A stretch of 64,000 nucleotides of DNA, from positions 248,001-312,000 of the forward strand of contig NZ_LMMR01000006.1 of assembly GCF_001422325.1 (NCBI RefSeq), read 5' to 3'. Each line of letters starts with the position of its first letter. Within the stretch, counting starts at the first letter, position 1. The DNA is from Leifsonia sp. Leaf264 (GTDB lineage Bacteria > Actinomycetota > Actinomycetes > Actinomycetales > Microbacteriaceae). Under the pieces are notes generated by a model. That model worked only from the letters and a program-made list of their open reading frames with translations, made no database searches and was not told where the DNA came from. The translations under genes were made by a program, and so were the position numbers. Positions 50,539-58,941 of the stretch are shown piece after piece.

Positions 50539-50541
50539 CCA

Positions 50542-50561
50542 GGACCGGGTCGCCCCGGTCC
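50542..50561. terminator. Bidirectional hairpin between LysR gene and catabolic operon
   Basis: Stem GGACCGGG (50542-50549) / CCCGGTCC (50554-50561) with loop TCGC, between convergent stops at 50538 and 50572. Confidence 0.65.
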
Positions 50562-50571
50562 CGGCCATTCC

Positions 50572-51813
50572 CTACCGTCGTGCGGAGGCGAACTGCGGCT
50601 CGGCGGCCTCGACCGCTGTGCGCCGAAGCCCGAGCCCGAGACCGACGGCCACCGCCGCACACGCGATTCCCACGATGCCGACGGCCACCGGCAGTCCGCC
50701 GACCGCCGCGACGATCGCTCCGATCAGGATCGGCGTGAGGAACTGGCCGAGGAAGAACGCCGACTGCCACCAGCCTGTCGAACGGCCACGCTCCTCGAAC
50801 CGGATCGTGGACAGCGCCCAGGTCAGCATGGACGGCAGCAGGAGGCCCGAGCCGAACCCGGCGATCACAGCGCCGATCACGACACCCGGAACTCCGCCGA
50901 TGATCCAGATGACCAGCATTCCGAGGGCCTGCAGGCCGAAGGCGAGCGGGAGCAGGAACCGCGGCCCACGCCCCGCCAGCTTCGGGAAGGTCAACGCACC
51001 GGCTGCGGTCACCAGGGATGCTCCGGCGGCCACAGCTCCGATGACCGCGGTGTTCGACGCGTCGACGCCGTTCGCCACCAGGAGGTAGCTGGTCTCGATC
51101 AGCATGACGTAGAAGGAGAAACCGCCGAACAGCGCGACCACGAGTGGCAGGCGAAGCCGACGCCACGGGACGGGCACCTTCGTCGCTGCGGCGTGCGCAT
51201 CAGTCGTGTCGACACGGCTCGGCTCCCAGAGGCCGAAGATCATCGGGATCGCGATCACGAGGCTGAGGGCGTAGATCCAGAACGGCGTGTGCCACCCGCC
51301 GACGCCGAGCGCGCCACCCAGGATGATGAAGACCGTCGCCGCGAGAGTCGTGACCACGGTCTGCAGTCCGAGGTACTTGTTGCGTCGCTTCTCCTCGTGG
51401 AAGTAGTCCACGATCAGGGTGGTGCACACCGTCATGATCGCGGCTTCGGTGATACCGACGCCGACTCGCGTGGCGAGGATGAGTTGCAGAGACTCCAGGT
51501 AGGCCGGAGCGGTGCCGACGAACGCGTACGCGATCATCGCGGTGATGAGCAGTTTCTTCCGACCGAGACGATCGACGATCTGTCCCGCGAAGGGCGCGAA
51601 GATGGCGATCATGAGGGCCGGTATGGCAACGATCATCGGAACGAGGATCGCCGCCCCGGGCTCGGCTCCGAAGACCTCGGAGAGTTGAGGAAGGATGGGC
51701 GTGATGAGCACCGCGCCGAGCACGGGCATGCAGCTGCCGGCGAGGAGGAGCACTGCCTGCCAGACGCCCGCGCGCCTGGTTGCGGCGGAACGCCCGATGG
51801 ATGAGTTCGTCAT
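50572..51813 (-). CDS. MFS transporter, probable aromatic/organic acid importer
   Basis: This 413-residue transporter has twelve helices. AGQIVDRLGRKKLLITAM after helix 2 is the MFS motif A (G-x3-D-R-x-G-R-K/R), present once in good form. The group is MFS drug/aromatic-acid type; context next to ring-cleavage genes favours uptake of the substrate over efflux. ATG at 51813 has AGGAG at good spacing. It is the last gene of the operon, 67 bases after the second FAH gene, and ends in a shared bidirectional hairpin. Residues 185-205 form the central cytoplasmic loop (TDAHAAATKVPVPWRR). Confidence 0.84.
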   Translation of the reverse strand: MTNSSIGRSAATRRAGVWQAVLLLAGSCMPVLGAVLITPILPQLSEVFGAEPGAAILVPMIVAIPALMIAIFAPFAGQIVDRLGRKKLLITAMIAYAFVGTAPAYLESLQLILATRVGVGITEAAIMTVCTTLIVDYFHEEKRRNKYLGLQTVVTTLAATVFIILGGALGVGGWHTPFWIYALSLVIAIPMIFGLWEPSRVDTTDAHAAATKVPVPWRRLRLPLVVALFGGFSFYVMLIETSYLLVANGVDASNTAVIGAVAAGASLVTAAGALTFPKLAGRGPRFLLPLAFGLQALGMLVIWIIGGVPGVVIGAVIAGFGSGLLLPSMLTWALSTIRFEERGRSTGWWQSAFFLGQFLTPILIGAIVAAVGGLPVAVGIVGIACAAVAVGLGLGLRRTAVEAAEPQFASARR

Positions 51814-51880
51814 TGAATCTCCTGGAATCGTGATGGGTGTTGCACGGGCCGATCGGACGGGGTGCTGATCGGGGTCTGGG

Positions 51881-52855
51881 TCACGGGCGCACGCGCAGGC
51901 GCGGCCGGATTCTGGCGGGTGGGATCGGGGGCACGGATGCGGCGGCCCCCACGACGTTCCGGATCTCGCCGATGCCCTCCACGCGCATGACGACTTCGTC
52001 ACCTGTCGCGAGTGGAGGAGGGGAGAGCTCGCCGCGCCTGCCCCACAGTTCGGCGAGGCATCCGCCGTTTCCCGCAGTGCCGGAGCCGAGAACGTCTCCC
52101 GGCACGACGCGGCTGTTGCGGGAGGCATAGGCGACCAGTTCGGCGAAGGGCCAGCCCATGTTCGAGAGCAGGTCGATCCCCACCTGCTCCCCGTTGACGG
52201 CCACCTCCATGGTGAGAGGGAGGAAGCCCTCGTCGTCGTGCAGGGAGGCGAACTCGTCGGCCGTCACGATCCACGGGCCGAGAGTGGTTCCGAAGTCCTT
52301 TCCCTTGCAGGGTCCGAGACGCACCTTCATCTCCCGGCCCTGCACGTCGCGGGCCGACCAGTCGTTGAAGACGAGGTAGCCGAAGATGTGCTCCGCGGCA
52401 TCCGCAACCGTGAGATTCGCACCGTCACTGCCCGGAACGCCGCCGATCACGGCGCCGACCTCGAGTTCGAAGTCGAGGCGCTCGGTGACGGGCGGACTGA
52501 CCAGCTCGTCCGTGGCGAGGATCGAGTGCGGGTTGGTGAAGTAGAACGTGGGGTACTCGTACCACTCCGGCACGACCTCGCTGACGCCGTCGATCGAGGC
52601 GGTGACACCTTCCACGTGCTCCTCGAAGGCCACGAAGTCCCGGATGCTCGCCGGCACCAGCGGAGCCAGGAGCGAGACATCGGTGAGAGGGATGCCGTCG
52701 ACGACGTGAGCGGATGCCCCGAGCTCGAGCGCGGCGGCCAGCCCACCCGCGAGCACGTCGGCCATGGTCGCGCCGTCGGGGAACGGGACGACGTGGTCAC
52801 CGATCACGAAGCCATCGGCGGTGACGCCGTGCTGGGCCCATCGTGCGATCCTCAT
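51881..52855 (-). CDS. Fumarylacetoacetate hydrolase (FAH) family protein B
   Basis: This 324-residue protein carries the FAH metal site: DFVAFEEHVEGVT (about 73-85) takes the place of the loop before the E-x-E ligands, and the core ERLDFELEVGAVIGG (about 125-139) supplies Glu-x-Glu, with Asp in LVFNDWSARDVQ completing it. FGTTLGPWIVT and VVPGDVLGSGTAGNGG are family hallmarks. It most resembles fumarylacetoacetase-like enzymes that cut C-C bonds of 2,4-dioxo acids or hydrolyse ring-fission products. ATG at 52855 overlaps the amidohydrolase stop as ATGA. Two FAH proteins in one operon may act in sequence (isomerase/decarboxylase and hydrolase). Confidence 0.87.
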   Translation of the reverse strand: MRIARWAQHGVTADGFVIGDHVVPFPDGATMADVLAGGLAAALELGASAHVVDGIPLTDVSLLAPLVPASIRDFVAFEEHVEGVTASIDGVSEVVPEWYEYPTFYFTNPHSILATDELVSPPVTERLDFELEVGAVIGGVPGSDGANLTVADAAEHIFGYLVFNDWSARDVQGREMKVRLGPCKGKDFGTTLGPWIVTADEFASLHDDEGFLPLTMEVAVNGEQVGIDLLSNMGWPFAELVAYASRNSRVVPGDVLGSGTAGNGGCLAELWGRRGELSPPPLATGDEVVMRVEGIGEIRNVVGAAASVPPIPPARIRPRLRVRP

Positions 52856-53934
52856 CGCGGGATCCCCACTGCTCTCCGGTGCCCGGCCGCCTGCTTCATT
52901 TCGGCGAGCGCGGGGAACAATTGAGCCGCGTTACCCGACAGGATCGCCCGCTCGGCGTCCTCGCCCAGACCGGATGCCTGCACCCGCTCGACCGGATCAT
53001 CGACGCCCATGTCGAAGGGATAGTCGCTGCCGAGCAGCACGCGTTCAGGGCCGGCGGCGTCGACGAGGGCCCGCAGGACGGCCGGGTCGTGCACGAGCGA
53101 GTCGAACCAGAGCCGGCGCAGGTAGCTCGTCGGCTTCTCCCGGCATCCGTGCGCCTCGGGGCGCACGGTCCAGGCATGGTCCGAGCGACCGATGTATCCG
53201 GGCAGGTAGCCGCCGCCGTGGGAGGCGATGATGCGCAACCCCGGATGGCGGTCGAGAACGCCCGAGAAGATGAGGTGCGACAGTGCGACGGCGTTCTCGG
53301 CCGGCTGCCCGACCGTGTTCGACAGGTAGAACCTGTCGAGTCGTTCGTCGAGGGTGCAGCCGAACGGATGCAGGAAGACCACGGCGCCGAGTTCGGCGGC
53401 GCGCTGCCAGAACGGCTCGAGCCGCTCGTCGGAGAGCTCGACGTCGCCCGCGCTCGATGAGATCTCGACGCCGGCGAGGCCGTGCCCGATCATCGCGTCG
53501 TCAAGGGCGGCGACGACGAGTTCCGGATGCTGCAACGGAACGAGTCCGAGTCCGACGAGACGATCGGGGGCGCTGGCGACGAGTTCGGCGGTGAGCCTGT
53601 TCGCCTCGCGTGCGACCCAGGCGGCATCCGTCTCCGAAGCCCAGGGGTAGTAGTGCGACGGGGACGGCGAGACGAGCTGCACGTCGACGCCCTGCGCGTC
53701 CATGTCCGCCAGGCGAAGCGGCAGCTGGGTGAGGCGCGCGAACCGCTCGCGGATCATCGCTCCCGACGCGGCCAGGCTCTCGGCACCGTTGCGCCGCGCC
53801 TCGAGCTCGCCCGCTGCGGCGAACCCCGCCGGATCGCGCTCCTGCATGGCGCCCTGCAACTGCGGGAGGAGCACGTGGGCGTGCACGTCGACGACGGGTG
53901 CACCCGCGACATCGCCGGGCATCGGCTCGCTCAT
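52852..53934 (-). CDS. ACMSD-like amidohydrolase (metal-dependent decarboxylase)
   Basis: This 360-residue TIM barrel of the amidohydrolase superfamily has VVDVHAHVLLP (14-24) giving the H-x-H zinc ligands, FLHPFG the third His, ASHGGGYLPGY the catalytic His, and LLGSDYPFDMG the Asp. This set matches aminocarboxymuconate-semialdehyde decarboxylase and related non-oxidative decarboxylases (gamma-resorcylate, OH-DDVA types). In the operon it is well placed to decarboxylate a carboxylated ring-cleavage product or the aromatic acid itself. ATG at 53934 overlaps the FAD monooxygenase stop (ATGA), and its own stop overlaps FAH B. Its C-terminal 15 residues (HRRAVGIPR) are basic. Confidence 0.87.
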   Translation of the reverse strand: MSEPMPGDVAGAPVVDVHAHVLLPQLQGAMQERDPAGFAAAGELEARRNGAESLAASGAMIRERFARLTQLPLRLADMDAQGVDVQLVSPSPSHYYPWASETDAAWVAREANRLTAELVASAPDRLVGLGLVPLQHPELVVAALDDAMIGHGLAGVEISSSAGDVELSDERLEPFWQRAAELGAVVFLHPFGCTLDERLDRFYLSNTVGQPAENAVALSHLIFSGVLDRHPGLRIIASHGGGYLPGYIGRSDHAWTVRPEAHGCREKPTSYLRRLWFDSLVHDPAVLRALVDAAGPERVLLGSDYPFDMGVDDPVERVQASGLGEDAERAILSGNAAQLFPALAEMKQAAGHRRAVGIPR

Positions 53935-55064
53935 GCCGGCTCGCTCACGAGTGCGCCGATGCGACCCATCAGGCCCGGGATGTCGGCGTCGCGTCTCTCC
54001 TCGATCAGCCAGGTGCCGAGTTGCACGGATGCCTCGACCACCTCACGAGCTCGCGGAAGCCGCCGCGCGTGGAAGGCGTCCCAGAGGCCCTGGTCGACGA
54101 CATCCGCCGCGAGCAGCAGCTCGGCGAGGACCGCCGCATCCTCGACGGCCTGCGCGGCGCCCTGCGCCAGGGTCGGCGGTCCGCTGTGGGCCGCCTCGCC
54201 GATGATGACGACCCGACCCCGGTTCCACGCGTCGGGCACGACGTGCTGGGTGAACCAGGTGTAGTTGACCCGCGACGCCGTGGAGAGGTCGGCGCGGAAG
54301 TCGTCCCAGGGGCCGTGGTAGGCCAGCGACAGGTTCCTCATGATCTCGACGGCCTGCTCGTCGGTGACGCCCGAGCGGTCCTCCGCCTTCTCCACGAGGT
54401 AGGCGTACATCGTGTCCTCACCGGTCGGGCAGTACCCGGCGATGAAGCAGGGGCCGCCGTAGTAGAGCTCGGTATGGGTGACGGATGCGGGCCGGTTCAC
54501 GAAGGCGCGCCAGATCCCCATGCCGGTGCGCTGCGGGCCGACCTCGATTCCGATGAGGTCGCGCACGCGGGAGTGCAGTCCGTCGGCGCCGATCACGAGG
54601 CCGTACCGGCCGGTGGAGCCATCCGAGAGAGTGATGTCTACTCCGTCATCGTCGCCGGCGATCCCGGTGACGGTCGTGCCGAAGTGAACGGATGCCCCGA
54701 CCTCGGTCGCCCGGTCGACGAGGATGCGCGCCAGGTCCGGTCGATACATGCCGACAGTCGCCGGGAACTCGGGGCCTCCGGTGCGCTGATCGGGGATCTC
54801 GGCCAGGATCCGGGCCTCGGGGCCAGGGGTGCGGAGTCCGAGCACGTCGAAGCCGTAGCCGGCCTCCTTCACCTGCTCCCAGATGCCGAGCTGGTCGAAG
54901 ATCCGCAGGGCGTTCCCCTGCAGGGTGATGCCCGAGCCGAGGGCCGAGACGTCGGGCTTCGCCTCGAAGACGTCGACGGTGACGCCTCCTTCTGCGAGAA
55001 GGATGGCCGCTGCCGTGCCGGCCGCTCCGCCTCCGACGATGGCTACGCGTGAAACTGCGCTCAT
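53931..55064 (-). CDS. FAD-dependent aromatic monooxygenase (UbiH/PHBH-like)
   Basis: This 377-residue flavoprotein has the N-terminal dinucleotide loop VAIVGGGAAGTAAAILLAEGG (GxGxxG at 11-16), the DG motif in LVIGADGLHSRVRD, and the second FAD motif in VVIIGEAAHSGPPTLAQGAA. The usual GD-x4-P reads GEAAHSGPP, so Glu replaces the Asp that contacts the ribityl chain; Glu can serve but is uncommon. It should ortho- or ipso-hydroxylate an aromatic acid with NAD(P)H and O2, feeding the ring-cleaving dioxygenase. ATG at 55064 has no strong ribosome site. It follows the cyclase gene after 32 bases and overlaps the amidohydrolase gene. Confidence 0.87.
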   Translation of the reverse strand: MSAVSRVAIVGGGAAGTAAAILLAEGGVTVDVFEAKPDVSALGSGITLQGNALRIFDQLGIWEQVKEAGYGFDVLGLRTPGPEARILAEIPDQRTGGPEFPATVGMYRPDLARILVDRATEVGASVHFGTTVTGIAGDDDGVDITLSDGSTGRYGLVIGADGLHSRVRDLIGIEVGPQRTGMGIWRAFVNRPASVTHTELYYGGPCFIAGYCPTGEDTMYAYLVEKAEDRSGVTDEQAVEIMRNLSLAYHGPWDDFRADLSTASRVNYTWFTQHVVPDAWNRGRVVIIGEAAHSGPPTLAQGAAQAVEDAAVLAELLLAADVVDQGLWDAFHARRLPRAREVVEASVQLGTWLIEERRDADIPGLMGRIGALVSEPA

Positions 55065-55096
55065 GATGTTCGTGCTTTCTGGTCTGGGAGTCTGGG

Positions 55097-56104
55097 CTAG
55101 CGGAGGGCAATCGGGTTCACGGGGGAACCGACTGCTCGGGTGATGGGGATCGGGGGCGCGGCGAGCAGGAATTCGTAGTTCCCGGATGCCGCGCTGTCGT
55201 CCGCGAGGGCGTCGAGGTCCCACATCTCACCGATGGTGAGGCCCATGTTCGGGATGACGACCTGGTGCAGGGGCTGGAAGGCGTCGTCGAACTCGTTCGG
55301 ACGCACCTCGAACCCCCAGGTGTCCGTCGCTATGGCGGCGATCTCGGTGCGGTGCAGCCAGCCGGCGGTCGTGAAGGACAGCCCGGCGGATGGCCCACCG
55401 GCGTAGCCGTTCCATCCCTCGCGTCGGGCCCGCGTGTAGCGACCGGTGCGCACGAGCACGATGTCGCCGCGGCCGATCCTGCTGCTCTCACCCTGCGCGG
55501 CGATGCACGCCTCGATCTCCTGCGTGGTGATCGCGTAGCCGTCGGGCAGTTCTCCGTCGCCGACGGCACTGCCCGGACGGAGGAACCGTCCGAGGTCGAG
55601 GAGCACTCCGCGCCCCACCAGCGAGGCGGCCATGTGTTCGATGCCGGTCACGAGGTCGCCGTCGCTCGTGACGACGTCTCCGGCCCGACGACCGTTCCAG
55701 GCGAATCCCCGGTCGAAGATGTGGCCCAGGCCGTCCCACTGCGTCGAGCACTGGAGCGGCATCGCGACCACGTCATCGGCGCCGCCGATGCCGTGCGGGA
55801 AGCCCTGCTTGCCGGCTTCAGCGTCGGTTCCCGTGTCGAGCATCGTGTGCACGGGGTTCGTGCGCCGGCGCCAACCGAGTTGGGGACCGTTCATGTCGAA
55901 CGGCTGGGAGAGCGAGAAGCTCACGCCCCGCTTCACCAGCGCGGCGGCTTCGGCTCGCTTGGCATCGTCGATGAAGTTCACGGTGCCGAGCACGTCGTCC
56001 TGCCCCCAGCGGCCCCAGTTGCGGAAGGCCTCCGCTGACGCGGTGACCGCTGCCGTCGCACCGGCGCGATCCAGCTGCGTCGGGTCTTCGGTCGGGGCGC
56101 TCAT
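55097..56104 (-). CDS. Cyclase-family metal-dependent hydrolase (kynurenine formamidase-like fold)
   Basis: This 335-residue protein of the cyclase family (PF04199) has the metal/substrate segment MPLQCSTQWDGLGHIFDRG, where the commoner H-x-G-T-H-x-D is replaced by the STQWDGLGH variant found in a large bacterial sub-group. LVRTGRYTRARREGWNG and AGLSFTTAGWLHRTEIAAIATDTWG complete the pattern. Known relatives hydrolyse N-formylkynurenine, cyclic imides or isatin. In this operon it may open a lactone, amide or ring-fission product. ATG at 56104 overlaps the stop of FAH A. The 541-residue longer frame is a shadow. Confidence 0.86.
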   Translation of the reverse strand: MSAPTEDPTQLDRAGATAAVTASAEAFRNWGRWGQDDVLGTVNFIDDAKRAEAAALVKRGVSFSLSQPFDMNGPQLGWRRRTNPVHTMLDTGTDAEAGKQGFPHGIGGADDVVAMPLQCSTQWDGLGHIFDRGFAWNGRRAGDVVTSDGDLVTGIEHMAASLVGRGVLLDLGRFLRPGSAVGDGELPDGYAITTQEIEACIAAQGESSRIGRGDIVLVRTGRYTRARREGWNGYAGGPSAGLSFTTAGWLHRTEIAAIATDTWGFEVRPNEFDDAFQPLHQVVIPNMGLTIGEMWDLDALADDSAASGNYEFLLAAPPIPITRAVGSPVNPIALR

Positions 56105-57120
56105 CGGCTCTGGTCCGAGACGCAGCGCACGGTCTGGGTGCCGAGCCCCTCGATGGAGGCGACCATCACGTCGCCATCGCGGAGGAGCCTGCCCCATTTC
56201 GCACCGTTTCCCGCTGGGCTGCCCGTGAGAAGGAGGTCGCCGGGGAGGAGCGGCATGTTCTGGGAGGCGCCGGCGATCAGCGCGGGGATGTCGAAGAGCA
56301 GGTCGCTCGTCGTCGCATCCTGCATCGTGTCCCCGTTCAGGTCGAGGCGGAGGTGCAGTGCCCCGGGATCGGCGACGGCTGAAGCGGGAACCAGGAAGGG
56401 CCCGACGGGGAGGAATCCGGGCGCATTCTTGGCGCGGTACCAGTCGGTGCCGATCTCCTTCATGTCCTGGCGGAAGACCAGGTCGCGCGTCGTGATGTCG
56501 TTCGCGATGGTGAAGCCGGCGACATGCTCCATCGCGTGCTCGCGGTCGACCTTGAAGGCGGGCTTGCCGATCACGACGGTCAGTTCCAGCTCCCAGTCGT
56601 GCTGGTCGCTGTAGGCGGGGAGCACGAGCTCGACGTCGTCGCCGACGACGCACGCCGGGAGTCCGATGAAGAAGTACGGGATGCCCTCGCGTGCTCGGGT
56701 GTCCATCATCTCCGCCGCCCACTCCCGCAGTTCCTCGACCGGACGCGGGTCGGTCTTCTGGCGCCCGGCCACCACGAGGTCGATCACGTGGGTGCGGTAG
56801 TTGGCTCCGGTCTGCAGCACCTGCCGCGGTTCGACCGGAGCGGTCAGGGTGACGTCGGCGAGATCGAGCCAGCCTGTCCCGTCGACCTGCTCCTCGTCAG
56901 CCAGCGAGGCGAGGCGGGTCCACGCATCCGGGCCCTCCGCCAGGAAGGAGTTGAGGTCGGGAGCGCCCAGTTCGCTCTCGGTCAGGGGACGGATGCGCGA
57001 TCCGACGACGAGGCCGAGGCTGGGCGGTCCGCCCGGTTCGAGAGGAAGCCCGTTGGGGCCGTTCGCACTGAAGCGTGCGAGGGCGAAGGGGGCGGTCAGG
57101 CCCGTCGACGACGATGTCAC
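56101..57120 (-). CDS. Fumarylacetoacetate hydrolase (FAH) family protein A
   Basis: This 339-residue FAH-superfamily protein has a catalytic core that begins VLQTGANYRTHVIDL (about 103-117, catalytic His-type segment NYRxH) and contains YSDQHDWELELTVVIGKPA with the Glu-x-Glu ligands, then GFTIANDITTRDLVFR with the Asp. KNAPGFLPVGPFLVP and PLLPGDLLLTGSPAGNG follow, so all ligands are present. It resembles 2-hydroxyhepta-2,4-diene-1,7-dioate isomerase/fumarylpyruvate hydrolase types. GTG at 57120 has GGAG at seven bases. It is the first gene of the catabolic operon, divergent from the extradiol dioxygenase gene across 262 bases rich in repeats. Confidence 0.87.
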   Translation of the reverse strand: MTSSSTGLTAPFALARFSANGPNGLPLEPGGPPSLGLVVGSRIRPLTESELGAPDLNSFLAEGPDAWTRLASLADEEQVDGTGWLDLADVTLTAPVEPRQVLQTGANYRTHVIDLVVAGRQKTDPRPVEELREWAAEMMDTRAREGIPYFFIGLPACVVGDDVELVLPAYSDQHDWELELTVVIGKPAFKVDREHAMEHVAGFTIANDITTRDLVFRQDMKEIGTDWYRAKNAPGFLPVGPFLVPASAVADPGALHLRLDLNGDTMQDATTSDLLFDIPALIAGASQNMPLLPGDLLLTGSPAGNGAKWGRLLRDGDVMVASIEGLGTQTVRCVSDQSR

Positions 57121-57183
57121 GTGGATCTCCGATCACGGCGGCGCAACGTTGCGGCCGTGAGGCCATCCAATCGGCGATCGATC

Positions 57184-57279
57184 CATCAGTGAAGCGCATA
57201 TGACTGATGCGCAGCATCACTCGCATTGATGACTGGACGCGCCCCCCTCCTGCGGCCCACGGCATCAATCAGACTGATG
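57184..57279. promoter_or_regulatory. Repeated CATCAGT/ACTGATG boxes in the divergent catabolic promoter
   Basis: CATCAGT (57184-57190) and ACTGATG (57203-57209) form an inverted repeat with a 12-base spacer; CATCAATCAGACTGATG (57263-57279) repeats the elements as a near-palindrome, and GCATTGATGACTG lies between. They fit a regulator-binding array shared by both divergent units. Confidence 0.5.
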
Positions 57280-57312
57280 GAACGCATCACCGGATTCAGC
57301 TTCCCTGATGGT

Positions 57313-57354
57313 CAGACGGTCGCGATGGTTGAGGGGCAGACAGTCGACCGTCTG
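57313..57354. promoter_or_regulatory. Inverted repeat upstream of extradiol dioxygenase gene
   Basis: Perfect 10-bp arms CAGACGGTCG (57313-57322) and CGACCGTCTG (57345-57354), 22-base spacer, 28 bases before the ATG at 57383. It may be an operator or an mRNA leader hairpin. Confidence 0.5.
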
Positions 57355-57382
57355 GCGACGTCCCTGAATCGAAGGATCAACG

Positions 57383-58402
57383 ATGATCAAACTCCTCTCC
57401 CACCTCTCCCATGTGGAGATCACGACCCCCGACGTCGCGGCATCCGTCGCCTTCTACGAAGAGCAGGTCGGACTGCGCACGATCCACACCGAGGATGGAA
57501 AGCACTACCTCCGCGCCTGGGGCGACTACTACACCCACAGCCTCGTGATCTCGGAGGGCCCGGAGACGACCCTGGCCGTGATGGCGTGGCGCACCTCGAG
57601 CGACGAGGCCCTCGACGAGGCTGTGCGGCGCATCGAGGATGCGGGGCACGCCGGCACCTGGAGCGAGAAGAGCTTCGGGCACGGCCGCTCGTACACGTTC
57701 ACGGGCCCGTACGGACACACCATGGAGCTCTACTGGGACGTCGAGAAGTACAAGGGCGAGGGCGAGTTCGCCTCGGTCTACCCCGACCGTCCGGAGCGCC
57801 GCAGCCGCCACGCAGTGGCACCCCGCCAGCTCGACCACGTCACCGTCGCGTCGAGCGACGTCAAGGGCTTCGCGCAGTGGTACGGCGACGTGCTCGGCTT
57901 CCGGGCCATGGCATTCACCGAACTCGACGAGGCGCCGCTCACGGTGTTCGGCGTCATCACGACCAACGAGAAGTCGCACGACCTCGGCATCGTCTACGAC
58001 GGATCCAGCCGCGCGGGTCGCGTGAACCACTATGCGTACTGGGTCGACACCCGCGAGGAGCTGCTCCAGGCGGCCGACGTGCTCATGGAGAACGGCACCG
58101 ACATGGAGTACGGCCCGTCGATCCATGGCATCGGAGAGCAGAGCTTCCTGTACTTCCGCGACCCGAGCGGCATGCGCGTCGAGGTCAACACGGGCGGCTA
58201 CCGCAACTACGTGCCCGACTGGGAGCCCTATGACTGGAAGCCCTCGCAGGGGTCGAACAACTTCTACCGCAACGGTTCCATGCCGATGTCGATGACTGAG
58301 TCGTTCCCGCCGGCTGACGGCCCGAGCGCGACCGAGGAGGGCGTGCACCCCGACACCCTCGCCGACATCATCAACCCCTACGCCAAGCAGGGTCGCGGGT
58401 AG
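57383..58402 (+). CDS. Extradiol (meta-cleavage) dioxygenase, VOC superfamily type I
   Basis: This 339-residue protein has two VOC modules (about 5-120 and 150-270), the layout of catechol 2,3-dioxygenases. Iron ligands are His152 (QLDHVTVAS), His216 (RVNHYAYW) and Glu267 (GMRVEVNTGG), all in standard positions of the C-terminal module. It should cleave a catechol ring next to the hydroxyls to give a yellow semialdehyde-type product, using Fe(II) and O2. The 65-residue C-terminal tail (NFYRNGSMPMSMTESFPPAD) is longer than usual. ATG at 57383 has AAGGA six bases upstream. It is divergent from the FAH/cyclase/monooxygenase operon and ends in a 40-bp palindrome. Confidence 0.9.
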   Translation: MIKLLSHLSHVEITTPDVAASVAFYEEQVGLRTIHTEDGKHYLRAWGDYYTHSLVISEGPETTLAVMAWRTSSDEALDEAVRRIEDAGHAGTWSEKSFGHGRSYTFTGPYGHTMELYWDVEKYKGEGEFASVYPDRPERRSRHAVAPRQLDHVTVASSDVKGFAQWYGDVLGFRAMAFTELDEAPLTVFGVITTNEKSHDLGIVYDGSSRAGRVNHYAYWVDTREELLQAADVLMENGTDMEYGPSIHGIGEQSFLYFRDPSGMRVEVNTGGYRNYVPDWEPYDWKPSQGSNNFYRNGSMPMSMTESFPPADGPSATEEGVHPDTLADIINPYAKQGRG

Positions 58403-58417
58403 AACCACCGCTCGACG

Positions 58418-58457
58418 CACGGGGCGCCTCAGGTCGATCGACCTGAGGCGCCCCGTG
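58418..58457 (+). terminator. Perfect 40-bp palindromic terminator after dioxygenase gene
   Basis: Arms at 58418-58437 and 58438-58457 are exact complements (centre TCGATCGA); the stem starts CACGGGGCGCCTCAGG. It begins 15 bases past the stop at 58402. Confidence 0.85.
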
Positions 58458-58542
58458 CTCGGTGATCGGGGAAGCGAACCGCCCGCAGCAACACCCCTTG
58501 GGGTGTACCCGGGCGCATCGTGCCGCTGCGAGGCTGCTTCAG

Positions 58543-58884
58543 ATGGGACAGCTGATCTACGGCGAGGGCACCGCGTACGACATGGACGACCGCACCATGA
58601 GCCACGTCCGGGTGGCGGTCGGGGTGCGACTGCGCCGACAGGAGGCGTTCTACCTGTCCTGGACCAACTCGCACGCCATCGGATCGGGCCGGGTCAGCCT
58701 CTGGCTGTCGCCTTCCATCCCGCTGCAATTCCGTTTCAACGGGTCGCGCTCAGTGGAGCTCAATCGTGACTGGTTGCGGGCGCTGGATGCCAGCGCGTTC
58801 AACGAGGGCGGAATGATCGTGATGCCGGAGAGCGAGGCCCCCACGTACGTCCGTCTGCTCGAGACCGCCCCGACGGCCGGTTGA
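58543..58884 (+). CDS. Small conserved Microbacteriaceae protein (113 aa; DUF7882-like)
   Basis: The 113-residue product begins MGQLIYGEGTAYDMDDRTMSH, continues VRVAVGVRLRRQEAFYLSW and ends with SLWLSPSIPLQFRFNG and ELNRDWLRALDASAFNEGGM. I recall this pattern as a small family frequent in Microbacteriaceae (DUF7882, from memory, not checked). No enzyme motif, signal peptide or membrane segment is seen; it is a soluble beta-rich protein of unknown function. ATG at 58543 has GAGG nine bases upstream; the earlier in-frame ATG at 58462 adds 27 non-conserved residues. It stands alone between a terminator and an epimerase gene. Confidence 0.7.
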   Translation: MGQLIYGEGTAYDMDDRTMSHVRVAVGVRLRRQEAFYLSWTNSHAIGSGRVSLWLSPSIPLQFRFNGSRSVELNRDWLRALDASAFNEGGMIVMPESEAPTYVRLLETAPTAG

Positions 58885-58929
58885 TCGGCGCCTCACCTGC
58901 GGCCTGCACCAATCTGCCCTTTCGGGCGG

Positions 58930-58935
58930 CAGGAT
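58930..58935 (+). promoter_or_regulatory. Leaderless -10-like box of epimerase gene
   Basis: CAGGAT, six bases (GGACCC), then ATG at 58942. The first T of TAnnnT is C, so this is weaker than the other sites. Confidence 0.45.
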
Positions 58936-58941
58936 GGACCC

